Below are positions 8,448 to 14,270 of a DNA stretch of 25,009 nt, one piece after another. The first letter of the stretch is position 1; every line of letters begins with the position of its first letter. Source of the DNA: Dehalococcoidia bacterium. Lineage in GTDB: Bacteria; Chloroflexota; Dehalococcoidia; E44-bin15. The position numbers and the translations under genes were made by a program. The stretch covers positions 1-25,009 of the forward strand of contig JAGMCC010000002.1 of assembly GCA_023129355.1 (NCBI GenBank), in the 5' to 3' direction. Below the pieces are notes generated by a model that saw only the letters and a program-made list of their open reading frames with translations, searched no databases and was not told the origin of the DNA.

Positions 8448-8699
8448 TTAGGAGTTATCTTGCTCCCCGACATGCGCAAGGTCCGGCAAGCTACGGCGAG
8501 AGAATTCAGCAGACGTGGATGTATCGCGATCCATCTGTGACCATGAGTCTGGCCCGTAATTGTCGAATTCCTTTTCTTCGCCGCATAACTTACACACGCC
8601 TCTACTAGTGGGGCCATTAGGGCTCTCGACTATCCAGTAGTGGCAGCACTTGCCTTTGCTAGTCGATTCTTCGGGCACAGTCCTAATATTGTTTACCAT
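8448..8699 (-). CDS. Small zinc-ribbon-like protein
   Basis: An 83-residue protein with a compact zinc-ribbon-like core: C18-C19-H20-Y-W, then ESPNGPTSRG and C36-x2-C39-G followed by EEKEFDNYGP. I recognise the pattern CHxW...GPTSxGxCxxCG...F as a recurring small protein of Chloroflexota-type genomes, from memory and without a search. Cys/His spacing suits one Zn2+. The ATG at 8699 has a strong ribosome site, GGAGGAG on the minus strand at about 8708-8714. A second frame in the same place (8426-8617) lacks both features and is rejected. The C-terminal 30 residues are polar and probably disordered. Function is unknown; a nucleic-acid or protein contact role is typical for such ribbons. Confidence 0.78.
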   Translation of the reverse strand: MVNNIRTVPEESTSKGKCCHYWIVESPNGPTSRGVCKLCGEEKEFDNYGPDSWSQMDRDTSTSAEFSRRSLPDLAHVGEQDNS

Positions 8700-8933
8700 T
8701 TTAATAGCTCCTCCCTGAGTTCAGGAAGATCGAAGGGATTTTATTTCACCTCGTAGAACTCAGCAGTATGGTTCCTAACTACATCCTATGATTGGTCCAT
8801 CCACAGCCGGCTACCGTGTGAAGATTTTGCTCCCTATTGGTTGCCACCGTTACTATTGAACCGATCACTTTATATATCCTCTCTCTTCTGTAACGCGACC
8901 GGGCAGGTAGCCCGCTTACCCAAAGTTCCACGC

Positions 8934-9401
8934 TTAACCTTGCCGCAAACCATCCTTCGTTACCTTCCCGGCTTGTATGAGCACCTGTAGCGCTTCAGTA
9001 ATTAGCATCAGTTGGGGGGGAGCGCATGCTCTCATTATCTTACCGAGCCAATCACGGGATACCTGCCACACTCCACTTATCAGCTTCTCCCCCTCATCTG
9101 AAAGGCTACACAGAACCACACGGCGGTCCTCAGGGTCACCCTCCCGTATTAACATACCTCTTTCAACCAGCCGCTCTACCACCCCCGTTGCTGTAGCCAG
9201 ACTTACTTCAAGTCCGGAAGCGATATCACTCATACGTAGAGGACCGCTTACGAATATTAGCAGAACGACTTTGAGCTGAGACGTGGTTACGTCTATATGA
9301 AGCCACTCTTTAGGAAGCATGGGAAGCCACGCCTGGAACGCCTTGTCCGTAAGCTGGAGGATATTCTCAATGAGATCCCCTTTTTGCTGCTTCTGTGCCA
9401 T
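8934..9401 (-). CDS. MarR-family winged-helix regulator
   Basis: MarR-type transcription factor of 155 residues, expected to act as a dimer. The winged-helix core is clear: LTTSQLKVVLLIF-type helix (here VTTSQLKVVLLIF, about 38-50), PLRMSDIASGLEVSLATATGVVERLVERG (recognition region, about 54-82), then the wing DPEDRRVVLCSLSDEGEKL, including the conserved D-x-R-R. N- and C-terminal helices provide the dimer interface. The ATG at 9401 has GGGAG upstream. A consensus promoter (9481-9509) with overlapping inverted repeats lies about 80 bases upstream, which fits self-repression. Likely targets are itself and the zinc-ribbon and SDR genes downstream; the ligand is unknown. Confidence 0.9.
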   Translation of the reverse strand: MAQKQQKGDLIENILQLTDKAFQAWLPMLPKEWLHIDVTTSQLKVVLLIFVSGPLRMSDIASGLEVSLATATGVVERLVERGMLIREGDPEDRRVVLCSLSDEGEKLISGVWQVSRDWLGKIMRACAPPQLMLITEALQVLIQAGKVTKDGLRQG

Positions 9402-9464
9402 CTAAAGCTCCCGCCGCAAGATTTGTGTAATGCCTACAATAATCACCGCACTAACCATTAGTAT

Positions 9465-9497
9465 CATATTAATTATTAGCATTATACCAATAATATG
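9465..9497. promoter_or_regulatory. Inverted repeats over the MarR promoter, candidate operator
   Basis: Two nested inverted repeats span the -10 box and spacer: CATATTA (9465-9471) with TAATATG (9491-9497), and ATTATT (9472-9477) with AATAAT (9489-9494). MarR proteins bind such AT-rich palindromes, and binding here would block RNA polymerase. Sequence shows the symmetry; the use as operator is inferred. Confidence 0.5.
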
Positions 9498-9509
9498 GTG
9501 CTTTGTCAA
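9481..9509 (-). promoter_or_regulatory. Consensus sigma70 promoter of the MarR gene
   Basis: On the minus strand TTGACA (9509-9504), a 17-base spacer and TATAAT (9486-9481) match both sigma70 hexamers exactly at the ideal spacing. It points at the MarR gene, leaving a leader of roughly 70 bases. Confidence 0.85.
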
Positions 9510-9672
9510 TACCTTCTGAGGAAAAGTCCAGAATTGGAAGCAAAGTCAACTTGGGGCGCACTGTGACGATTGAATCGCCTTAGAGAGGCTGATGGCACGG
9601 GATACCTGGAAGTCCCTGGCAAAGCGGGGGTATGGTTGCCACTGGGTGATTCCGATTGCACAATTGATCAAT

Positions 9673-9696
9673 TTGTTCACTCGGTCACAGTATAGC
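9673..9696 (+). repeat. 24-nt direct repeat, left copy
   Basis: TTGTTCACTCGGTCACAG followed by TATAGC. The same 24 bases with a single T/C change occur at 18978-19001 in the same orientation. This copy overlaps the 3' end of the small secreted-peptide gene. Confidence 0.75.
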
Positions 9697-9861
9697 GTAG
9701 TGTGCAATTGGCGGACACATGACCAATTGAAGGAAAGGCGTGGCGGTGGCTGTATCCGGAATCTGTTTACCTACGCCTGCCTGAACCACACCCCCGCCTG
9801 CCATCACCATCACCATCACCGCCAGGATTAACACTAGAAATACTACTAGTGGTTTCTTCAT
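9685..9861 (-). CDS. Small secreted peptide (58 aa)
   Basis: Short gene on the minus strand with an excellent ribosome site: AAGGAGGTG (9877-9869) is 7 bases before the ATG at 9861. The product starts MKK, then has a long hydrophobic run (PLVVFLVLILAVMVMVMAG) and a plausible signal-peptidase I site after GGGVVQA (about residue 28), leaving a mature peptide of about 30 residues. The VMVMVM stretch comes from a (GTGATG)3 microsatellite. The tail overlaps the 24-nt direct repeat, and the stop (TGA, 9687-9685) lies inside it, so this may be the 5' remnant of a longer secreted-protein gene cut by a rearrangement. The opposite-strand frame with a run of His codons is its shadow. I do not recognise the mature sequence. 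Confidence 0.6.
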   Translation of the reverse strand: MKKPLVVFLVLILAVMVMVMAGGGVVQAGVGKQIPDTATATPFLQLVMCPPIAHYAIL

Positions 9862-9896
9862 CTCTTATCACCTCCTTCCTTCTCAGGATTGCCCTA

Positions 9897-9925
9897 TTGA
9901 CAAACTTGGTATTATATGTTATGAT
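9897..9925 (+). promoter_or_regulatory. Sigma70-type promoter of the HTH-receiver gene
   Basis: TTGACA (9897-9902), 17-base spacer, TATGAT (9920-9925): exact -35 and one mismatch in -10. It points to the regulator gene at 9991. Confidence 0.75.
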
Positions 9926-9946
9926 CTGTTAAGATATGTTAAGTAA
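9917..9946 (+). repeat. Three tandem 10-bp repeats over the promoter start region
   Basis: TGTTATGATC, TGTTAAGATA and TGTTAAGTAA follow one another without gaps, one per helical turn. The first contains the -10 box and the second the expected transcription start. The downstream gene encodes an excisionase/BldC-like HTH; BldC is known to bind direct repeats head-to-tail. A self-control site is therefore likely. Confidence 0.65.
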
Positions 9947-9990
9947 TTATAGGCTAATAAGAGTAAAAATAATTAAAGTAAGGGAAAGTG

Positions 9991-10590
9991 ATGATGACAG
10001 AGGAAAGCTCCGGGCGTCGGCGCGGGAATAATGAGGGGAACCAGTTTCCAGACAGGCTCCTCACTGTGCGTGAGGTAGCGGACCTGCTTCACGTGCACAC
10101 CAATACGGCGCGGCGCTGGAGCGACCTCGGGCTGATAAAAAGCTACCGCGTTGGCCCCCGCGGCGACCGAAGATTCAGGGCTGAGGACCTCAATAGCTTT
10201 ATCACCACCATTAAGCCAAACTTGGGTGGCGCCGCGCTCATCGTCGACGATGACCCTGGGATTCGGCAACTCATGACGGATGCCATTATGGAGCAAGGTT
10301 ATAAGGTGGTCGCCGTGGACAGTGGTGAGAGTGCCCTGGAGGAACTGGACAGGCAGCGCTTTGACCTGATCTTCCTCGATCTGGTGCTGCCGCGGTTGAG
10401 CGGGGTGGAGGTGCTCCGAAACATAAAGGAGCGTAGCAATAAAACAATGGTGGCTGTTATTACCGGCTATGGTGACGACCCCGTAGCTCTGGAGGCGATG
10501 TCGATGGGGCCTCTGTTTTTTATTCGAAAGCCCTTTCAGATGTCCGAGATAACCGAGGTTCTCGACGCAGTAATGCGGCCCAAGCCCTAG
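9991..10590 (+). CDS. Excisionase/BldC-type HTH fused to receiver domain
   Basis: Response regulator with its DNA-binding part first. Residues about 23-72 form a MerR/excisionase-like winged HTH (LLTVREVADLL, NTARRWSDLGLI, then GPRGDRRFRAEDLNSFI). Residues about 81-195 form a CheY-like receiver with acidic pocket D86-D88, phospho-acceptor D130 (DLIFLDLVLPRLSG), T158 (VITGY) and K180 (FIRKPF). All receiver key residues are present, so phosphorylation is expected. No histidine kinase lies nearby, so the partner is elsewhere. Possible starts are GTG 9988, ATG 9991 and ATG 9994; AAGGGA just upstream fits either ATG. It has its own promoter with tandem repeats, and a paralogous HTH without receiver lies at 12465-12665. 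Likely role: control of this region's cell-surface genes, inferred from proximity. Confidence 0.88.
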   Translation: MMTEESSGRRRGNNEGNQFPDRLLTVREVADLLHVHTNTARRWSDLGLIKSYRVGPRGDRRFRAEDLNSFITTIKPNLGGAALIVDDDPGIRQLMTDAIMEQGYKVVAVDSGESALEELDRQRFDLIFLDLVLPRLSGVEVLRNIKERSNKTMVAVITGYGDDPVALEAMSMGPLFFIRKPFQMSEITEVLDAVMRPKP

Positions 10591-10596
10591 CCTCAC

Positions 10597-10628
10597 CTAC
10601 CTGAAGGTAGCAAAAATCAAGCTTTTTT
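10597..10628 (+). terminator. Weak terminator-like hairpin after the HTH-receiver gene
   Basis: CTACC-TGAA-GGTAG, a 5-bp stem starting 6 bases after the stop codon, then an A-rich spacer and six T (10623-10628). The stem is short and the T-run is 12 bases away. Bases 10629-10808 hold nothing else I can support. Confidence 0.3.
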
Positions 10629-10808
10629 CGTGCACTCCCCGTGATCCGCGTGTTAAATGTAAGCCAGCTTCCCTGTCTCTATAGGTGGCAATAATATATA
10701 TAATGACAAAATGAAAACCGCCATTCTGTATATGATATGGACCCCTTGCTCAGCGAACCCCTTGAACCATGAGTAAGCCGAGCTCCAGAGTCCTCAACGA
10801 TAAGGAGG

Positions 10809-10919
10809 TCACCTTACTATTCTGTAGCATAATGTTCTGATTGAGATAGCGATAGCGGATAAGGTTATAATGACACCAGCACAACCACCAATCAGAATCC
10901 AGAACCAGTCCATGTACAT
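10809..10919 (-). CDS. 36-residue single-pass membrane protein
   Basis: Very short gene with a strong ribosome site: AAAGGAGGA (10933-10925) sits 5 bases before the ATG at 10919. The 36-residue product has an aromatic start (MYMDWFW), one continuous hydrophobic segment of about 20 residues (ILIGGCAGVIITLSAIAISI) and a basic C-terminus (RTLCYRIVR). That is the layout of a one-helix inner-membrane miniprotein with its positive end in the cytoplasm. It lies between the HTH-receiver gene and the subtilase, convergent with the first. A chance frame could look hydrophobic, but the combination with the Shine-Dalgarno is persuasive. No family recognised; no function proposed. Confidence 0.55.
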   Translation of the reverse strand: MYMDWFWILIGGCAGVIITLSAIAISIRTLCYRIVR

Positions 10920-11070
10920 CTCATTCCTCCTTTCATGTTAAGCCCTGAAGCTTGTTGAGGAATGTCCCCTACAAGTCTAGTACGCCCCTCGCCTTGCGAA
11001 GGATAAGCCCACGCTCCCAAGTAAGGACAACTGATTATTAGAGACGAGCTTGGGCAAGGCTTGAGCTCTG

Positions 11071-12150
11071 TCAATTGGAATATCCCTTGATTTTGACTGA
11101 AAACCAGCACTCACTGCCTGACTCTAAGGGGATAGGCTGTGGAGGCAGGTTTGATTCAGATTTTAGCAGCGTCACCGCTTCCACAGGACTAACCAAACCC
11201 TTCCCCATGCCACCTCCAGCAGCCTGCACGCAGCTAGCTTCGATTGCCGCTCTGACTTCGTCATTGACCCAACCATAGCCATCGCCATCGATGGCTATGC
11301 CGTAAAGGAGCGCTGCCAGCCCAGCAACATGGGCTGTAGCCTGGGATGTGCCGGTCTTGTAGCCATACTCATTATCCGGGAGCGTAGAGTAGACCTGATA
11401 CCCTGGTGCAGCAACATCCACCCAGTCACCATGGTTCGCCAGCGGTGCCCGTGATCCATCCTCCCTTGTCGCCGTCACAGCAATGCATTCAGGATAGTAG
11501 GCCGGATATTGCGGCAATGAGCCGCCCTCATTGCCTGCGGCGGCGATTATAAGCGCCCCATGATTCCAGGCATAGGCTACGGCCTCCTCCAGTTCCTGCG
11601 ACGGCTCGGACAGGCGCAGGCTTATGCTCAAAATGTTGGCCCCTCTATCCACTGCCCACACGATGCCATCGGCTATTGCCGCCGCATCGCACCTTCCCCT
11701 ATCATCGGTCACCTTAACGTTCATTATCAGACTCTCCGGAGCTACCCCGGCAATACCTATGCTGTTACCTGTATTTGCAGCGATTATGCCAGCGATATGC
11801 GTACCATGGCCGTGAAGGTCGTTTACTACCGGGCTATCGCCGAGGTTGACCTCAGCCACAACCCTGCCGACGAGGTCCTCATGGTCCCGGTCAATGCCGG
11901 TGTCGAGGATGGCAACCAAGGTACCGGGGCTGCCCTGATTCGGAGTCCAGACCTGCGACCAGTCTATCTCGCCGAGAGACTCCTGCAGGTCTACTAAAAT
12001 GTCGCTGGCAAAATTCACCTCAGCAGATGCAGCGTGGTCCGATAGGTCACCGGCAGCAGCCGTGGCGACCAAGTCAGCGATTTGGCCTGGGCCGGCATAT
12101 AGGTAGATGAGCTCTAGGCCTAAGCATGCTAACAGCAAGCGCTTCTTCAT
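11071..12150 (-). CDS. Subtilisin-like serine protease (S8), secreted
   Basis: Peptidase S8 domain of 359 residues in all. A short basic start and hydrophobic stretch (MKKRLLLACLGLELIYLYAG) suggest a signal peptide, followed by a short propeptide-like segment of about 40 residues. The catalytic Asp83 (AILDTGID), His115 (HGHGTHIAGI) and Ser269 (GTSQATAHVAG) and the oxyanion Asn207 (AAAGNEG) are all present, so activity is expected. The Ser motif is unusual: the family has GTSMATPHVAG, here Met is Gln and Pro is Ala. The C-terminus has a short extra tail with no cell-wall anchor. The ATG at 12150 has only a weak ribosome site. Placed beside pilin-like and surface-protein genes, it may process exported proteins, which is an inference. 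Confidence 0.9.
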   Translation of the reverse strand: MKKRLLLACLGLELIYLYAGPGQIADLVATAAAGDLSDHAASAEVNFASDILVDLQESLGEIDWSQVWTPNQGSPGTLVAILDTGIDRDHEDLVGRVVAEVNLGDSPVVNDLHGHGTHIAGIIAANTGNSIGIAGVAPESLIMNVKVTDDRGRCDAAAIADGIVWAVDRGANILSISLRLSEPSQELEEAVAYAWNHGALIIAAAGNEGGSLPQYPAYYPECIAVTATREDGSRAPLANHGDWVDVAAPGYQVYSTLPDNEYGYKTGTSQATAHVAGLAALLYGIAIDGDGYGWVNDEVRAAIEASCVQAAGGGMGKGLVSPVEAVTLLKSESNLPPQPIPLESGSECWFSVKIKGYSN

Positions 12151-12339
12151 GTTCCATTTCCCACCATGGGCTGAGGCTCTTTACGATGGCCCATCTGTAT
12201 TGCCGGTGGATGACCCATAAGTACCGATATGGCCCCCACCGGTTGCCTACATACTCTACACCGTATTTTATATTTTGTCAAGTGATTTTAATCTATATTA
12301 CGCTATACCAATTAATAATGGCAAATAGTATACACAAGA

Positions 12340-12427
12340 GGTTGGGGCAACAAACTTCCCAATTGCCGATGGTGCTCCTGCCATCGGCGGCATGCTTGCC
12401 GGGCGGCGCTTTTTGCCTGTGGCAACC
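12340..12427. other. Predicted structured element with stacked hairpins
   Basis: GGTTG (12340-12344) can pair with CAACC (12423-12427), closing a multi-branch structure that contains GCCGATGG/CCATCGGC (8 bp, loop TGCTCCTG, 12365-12388) directly followed by GGCA/TGCC (12389-12400). Being palindromic it can fold on either strand. On the minus strand it would lie in the leader of the subtilase gene. It does not fit riboswitch classes I could recall. It is the only feature in 12151-12464. Confidence 0.35.
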
Positions 12428-12464
12428 TTTAAAAGCTGTTAAATCCTGGGCACATCTTTGATGA

Positions 12465-12665
12465 TTAGCACCCCTCGTTGCCGACAAACCTGTCGAGGTC
12501 CTCCCAGCGGGGCCTTCTGTCGCCACGGAACATAACACGGTGGGCCTTCAGCAGCCCGCGATCGCTCCAGGACCGAACCGTGTGTGTAAACGTTGAGCAT
12601 GCCGCAGCCTCAAGGACGCTGAGGAATCCACCTGGAATGTGGCTCTCGTTCATGAAATTACCCAC
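12465..12665 (-). CDS. Solo excisionase-like HTH protein, possibly degenerate
   Basis: A 66-residue frame whose middle aligns with the HTH of the regulator at 9991: SWSDRGLLKAHRV, FRGDRRPRWEDLDRFV versus RWSDLGLIKSYRV, PRGDRRFRAEDLNSFI. Between the first helix and the recognition helix it is one residue shorter (VLEAAACSTFTHTVRSW), which could damage the fold. There is no receiver domain and no clear Shine-Dalgarno before ATG 12665; ATG 12653 is an alternative start. It may be a real one-domain regulator divergent from the PilX-like gene, or a decayed copy. The conserved upstream block at 12681-12753 lies immediately beside its start, so it could act there. The opposite-strand frame is rejected. 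Confidence 0.55.
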   Translation of the reverse strand: MGNFMNESHIPGGFLSVLEAAACSTFTHTVRSWSDRGLLKAHRVMFRGDRRPRWEDLDRFVGNEGC

Positions 12666-12680
12666 GCAGTATGAGAAGGC

Positions 12681-12753
12681 GAAATCGTCGGGTTTTTCAC
12701 AAAAGGTGTGGGAGAAGTTAAGATAAGTGATATTAATGCAAATTGACTTACAC
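12681..12753 (+). promoter_or_regulatory. Conserved upstream block A (before the PilX-like gene)
   Basis: Shares GAAAT, TCGGG-TTT, AAAAGGTGTG (12701-12710), GAAGTTAAG and TTGAC-TACAC (12743-12753) with block B at 14094-14167. In both, exactly 32 bases separate AAAAGGTGTG from TTGAC. TTGACT may be the -35 box of a promoter with GATAAT downstream, though that spacer (19) is long. Confidence 0.6.
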
Positions 12754-12884
12754 TACATTGGCCATGCGATAATAAAACCATTGAATAGGAAAAGAGTATT
12801 TCATCAAGCGAGCATTTATCGAAAACGAATACCGCTAAATAGACATAACAGCTGCACTTTAATTGAGAGGGGGAAATGATATAA

Positions 12885-14024
12885 ATGGCTCAACATCAAA
12901 ATGGACAATTGCTAACGCTGGCCCTACTCATTATGACTGTCGGGGCATTCATTATTGGAGCGATGTTACATTATCTCAACGCCAGCCTACTGCTAGCTGC
13001 CAAGAGTGAAGAGAGGGCCATTACCTACTATGCCGCCGATTCCGGATTTGAATATGCCGTCTTCTGGTTACAGGGGGGTCAGGAGTTAGAGGGATGGAAT
13101 GAGACGGAAGAAAAGAAGTGGGAACGTGAACCCTACGAAATTAATGGCAGAACTGTAGATGTCAGTATAGAGGATATGGGCGACAATATTTACAAGGTTA
13201 CCTCCAGAGCTTACCCTGCCGACGGTGCTAACACCATAATTGAGTCATACGTAAAAATAGAAACGGAAGATATACCCCTATACGCCAGCAACGCACTTGT
13301 CAGCAACGGCGACATGAAAGGCGGAAGTGACACCTATGTGGAAGGCGGCGTTATTTATACTGGCGACCTCGATATAGGAGATAACTGGCAGGGTGACTAT
13401 CCTGAACCGGTACCTGAAATACCAGACTGGCCGGTCGCTCAGGACCTCATCGACTTCTACCTACAGGATGTAGATGTTTCTGACCCTTATCCTGACGATG
13501 TCATAAGTATAACCGAGGACACAGAGCTAGGGCCATTATATTGGTCAGGAGACAAACTAGAAATCAAGGCCGATGTTGATGATGTGACTTTAACGCTAAC
13601 GGGGACCATCTATGTCCAAGGCGAAGTAGTATTTAATTTCGGTAACGCCGATTGTTGGATAGACCTCAACGGGCAGACTATCTTCGCTGAAGGTACAACG
13701 GATAATCCTGCTATTTCGGTGACCAGCGGGTCGCAGCTTGATGGATCTGGAGCCATCCTTGCAACCGGGGGAGATATTTACATAGCATCGGACGTATCTA
13801 CTGAATTTGGGGATCCGGATGATCCAAATTACATTTTATGTATGGCTGTCGACGGGAAGCTCGATATGCAATCTACTAGTACTTGGCATGGGTCACTTGC
13901 TGGAAACACTGTGATAACTGTACAATCCAACGGCAGTTTTGTTTATACGGGGTACTCGGACATAAATTTCCCCTATGCCGGTACAGGCACACCGGAAATC
14001 CTCACGTATAACATTATCGATTAG
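12885..14024 (+). CDS. PilX-like pilus-associated protein with beta-helix-like body
   Basis: Protein of 379 residues. The N-terminus has a hydrophobic segment (LLTLALLIMTVGAFIIGAML, about 9-28) followed by the pilin-like continuation AADSGFEYAVFWLQ (about 50-63), typical of PilX N-terminal proteins of type IV pilus systems. The body (about 100-379) is rich in short strands with repeated Asn, Gly and Thr turns (TLTLTGTIYVQGEVVFNF, DLNGQTIFAEG, GSGAILATGGDIYI), a pattern seen in DUF7305-type and bactofilin-like right-handed beta solenoids. It is likely exported, with the N-terminal helix in the membrane. ATG 12885 follows GAGAGGGGG by 11 bases. Its upstream block matches that of the surface protein downstream, so the two are probably co-regulated. 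No prepilin peptidase or pilus ATPase is in the window. Confidence 0.75.
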   Translation: MAQHQNGQLLTLALLIMTVGAFIIGAMLHYLNASLLLAAKSEERAITYYAADSGFEYAVFWLQGGQELEGWNETEEKKWEREPYEINGRTVDVSIEDMGDNIYKVTSRAYPADGANTIIESYVKIETEDIPLYASNALVSNGDMKGGSDTYVEGGVIYTGDLDIGDNWQGDYPEPVPEIPDWPVAQDLIDFYLQDVDVSDPYPDDVISITEDTELGPLYWSGDKLEIKADVDDVTLTLTGTIYVQGEVVFNFGNADCWIDLNGQTIFAEGTTDNPAISVTSGSQLDGSGAILATGGDIYIASDVSTEFGDPDDPNYILCMAVDGKLDMQSTSTWHGSLAGNTVITVQSNGSFVYTGYSDINFPYAGTGTPEILTYNIID

Positions 14025-14030
14025 TTGTAT

Positions 14031-14058
14031 GGCGCACCATCTATTCAAGCGCTTTTTT
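14031..14058 (+). terminator. Weak terminator after the PilX-like gene
   Basis: GGCGC pairs with GCGCT (5 bp, one G-U, 13-base loop) and runs straight into six T (14053-14058). It starts six bases after the stop codon. The stem is weak, so termination may be partial. Confidence 0.35.
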
Positions 14059-14093
14059 AGCAGCTTCTCTCGACCCAGGAAATTTTAGAAGGG

Positions 14094-14167
14094 GAAATTA
14101 TCGGGATTTGGATAAAAAGGTGTGAGATAAAGGAAGTTAAGTTAGCTTTCTACAAGTTGACCTACAC
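14094..14167 (+). promoter_or_regulatory. Conserved upstream block B (before the surface-protein gene)
   Basis: Counterpart of block A: GAAATTATCGGGATTT, AAAAGGTGTG (14115-14124), GGAAGTTAAG and TTGACCTACAC (14157-14167), with the same 32-base distance between the last and the second. A promoter using TTGACC is plausible. Confidence 0.6.
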
Positions 14168-14210
14168 GGATTTATATGCAAATATTATATCGTGGTAAGA
14201 AAATCAATAT

Positions 14211-14242
14211 GTGGGCACAATAATATAAAGTATAGTGCCCAC
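14211..14242 (+). promoter_or_regulatory. Inverted repeat in the leader of the surface-protein gene
   Basis: GTGGGCAC (14211-14218) and GTGCCCAC (14235-14242) form a perfect 8-bp stem around a 16-base AT-rich loop, ending 16 bases before the ribosome site AGGAGG (14259-14264). It could be an operator or an mRNA hairpin that affects stability or translation. Confidence 0.5.
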
Positions 14243-14270
14243 GATGGCGCTCTGCTGCAGGAGGAAAGCG

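Noticed and set aside
9592..9831. 79-codon plus-strand frame ending in a run of six His
   Set aside because: No ribosome site, and it lies opposite the signal-peptide gene at 9685-9861. The His run is the complement of the GTGATG repeat that codes VMVMVM.
10892..11110. 72-codon minus-strand frame between the membrane miniprotein and the subtilase
   Set aside because: Overlaps both neighbours, has no start site, and no recognisable domain. The real coding here is the 36-residue frame.
12340..12427. Possible c-di-GMP-I, fluoride or cobalamin riboswitch
   Set aside because: GATGG and CACAGGCAAA fragments recall fluoride and c-di-GMP-I aptamers, but the rest of each consensus is absent on both strands.
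12293..12538. 81-codon minus-strand frame through the structured element
   Set aside because: Overlaps the solo HTH in another frame and follows the hairpins; composition reflects the GC-rich stems.
14235..14270. Earlier GTG start of the surface protein
   Set aside because: It lies in the inverted repeat and adds residues before the signal peptide. ATG 14271 has AGGAGG at proper spacing.
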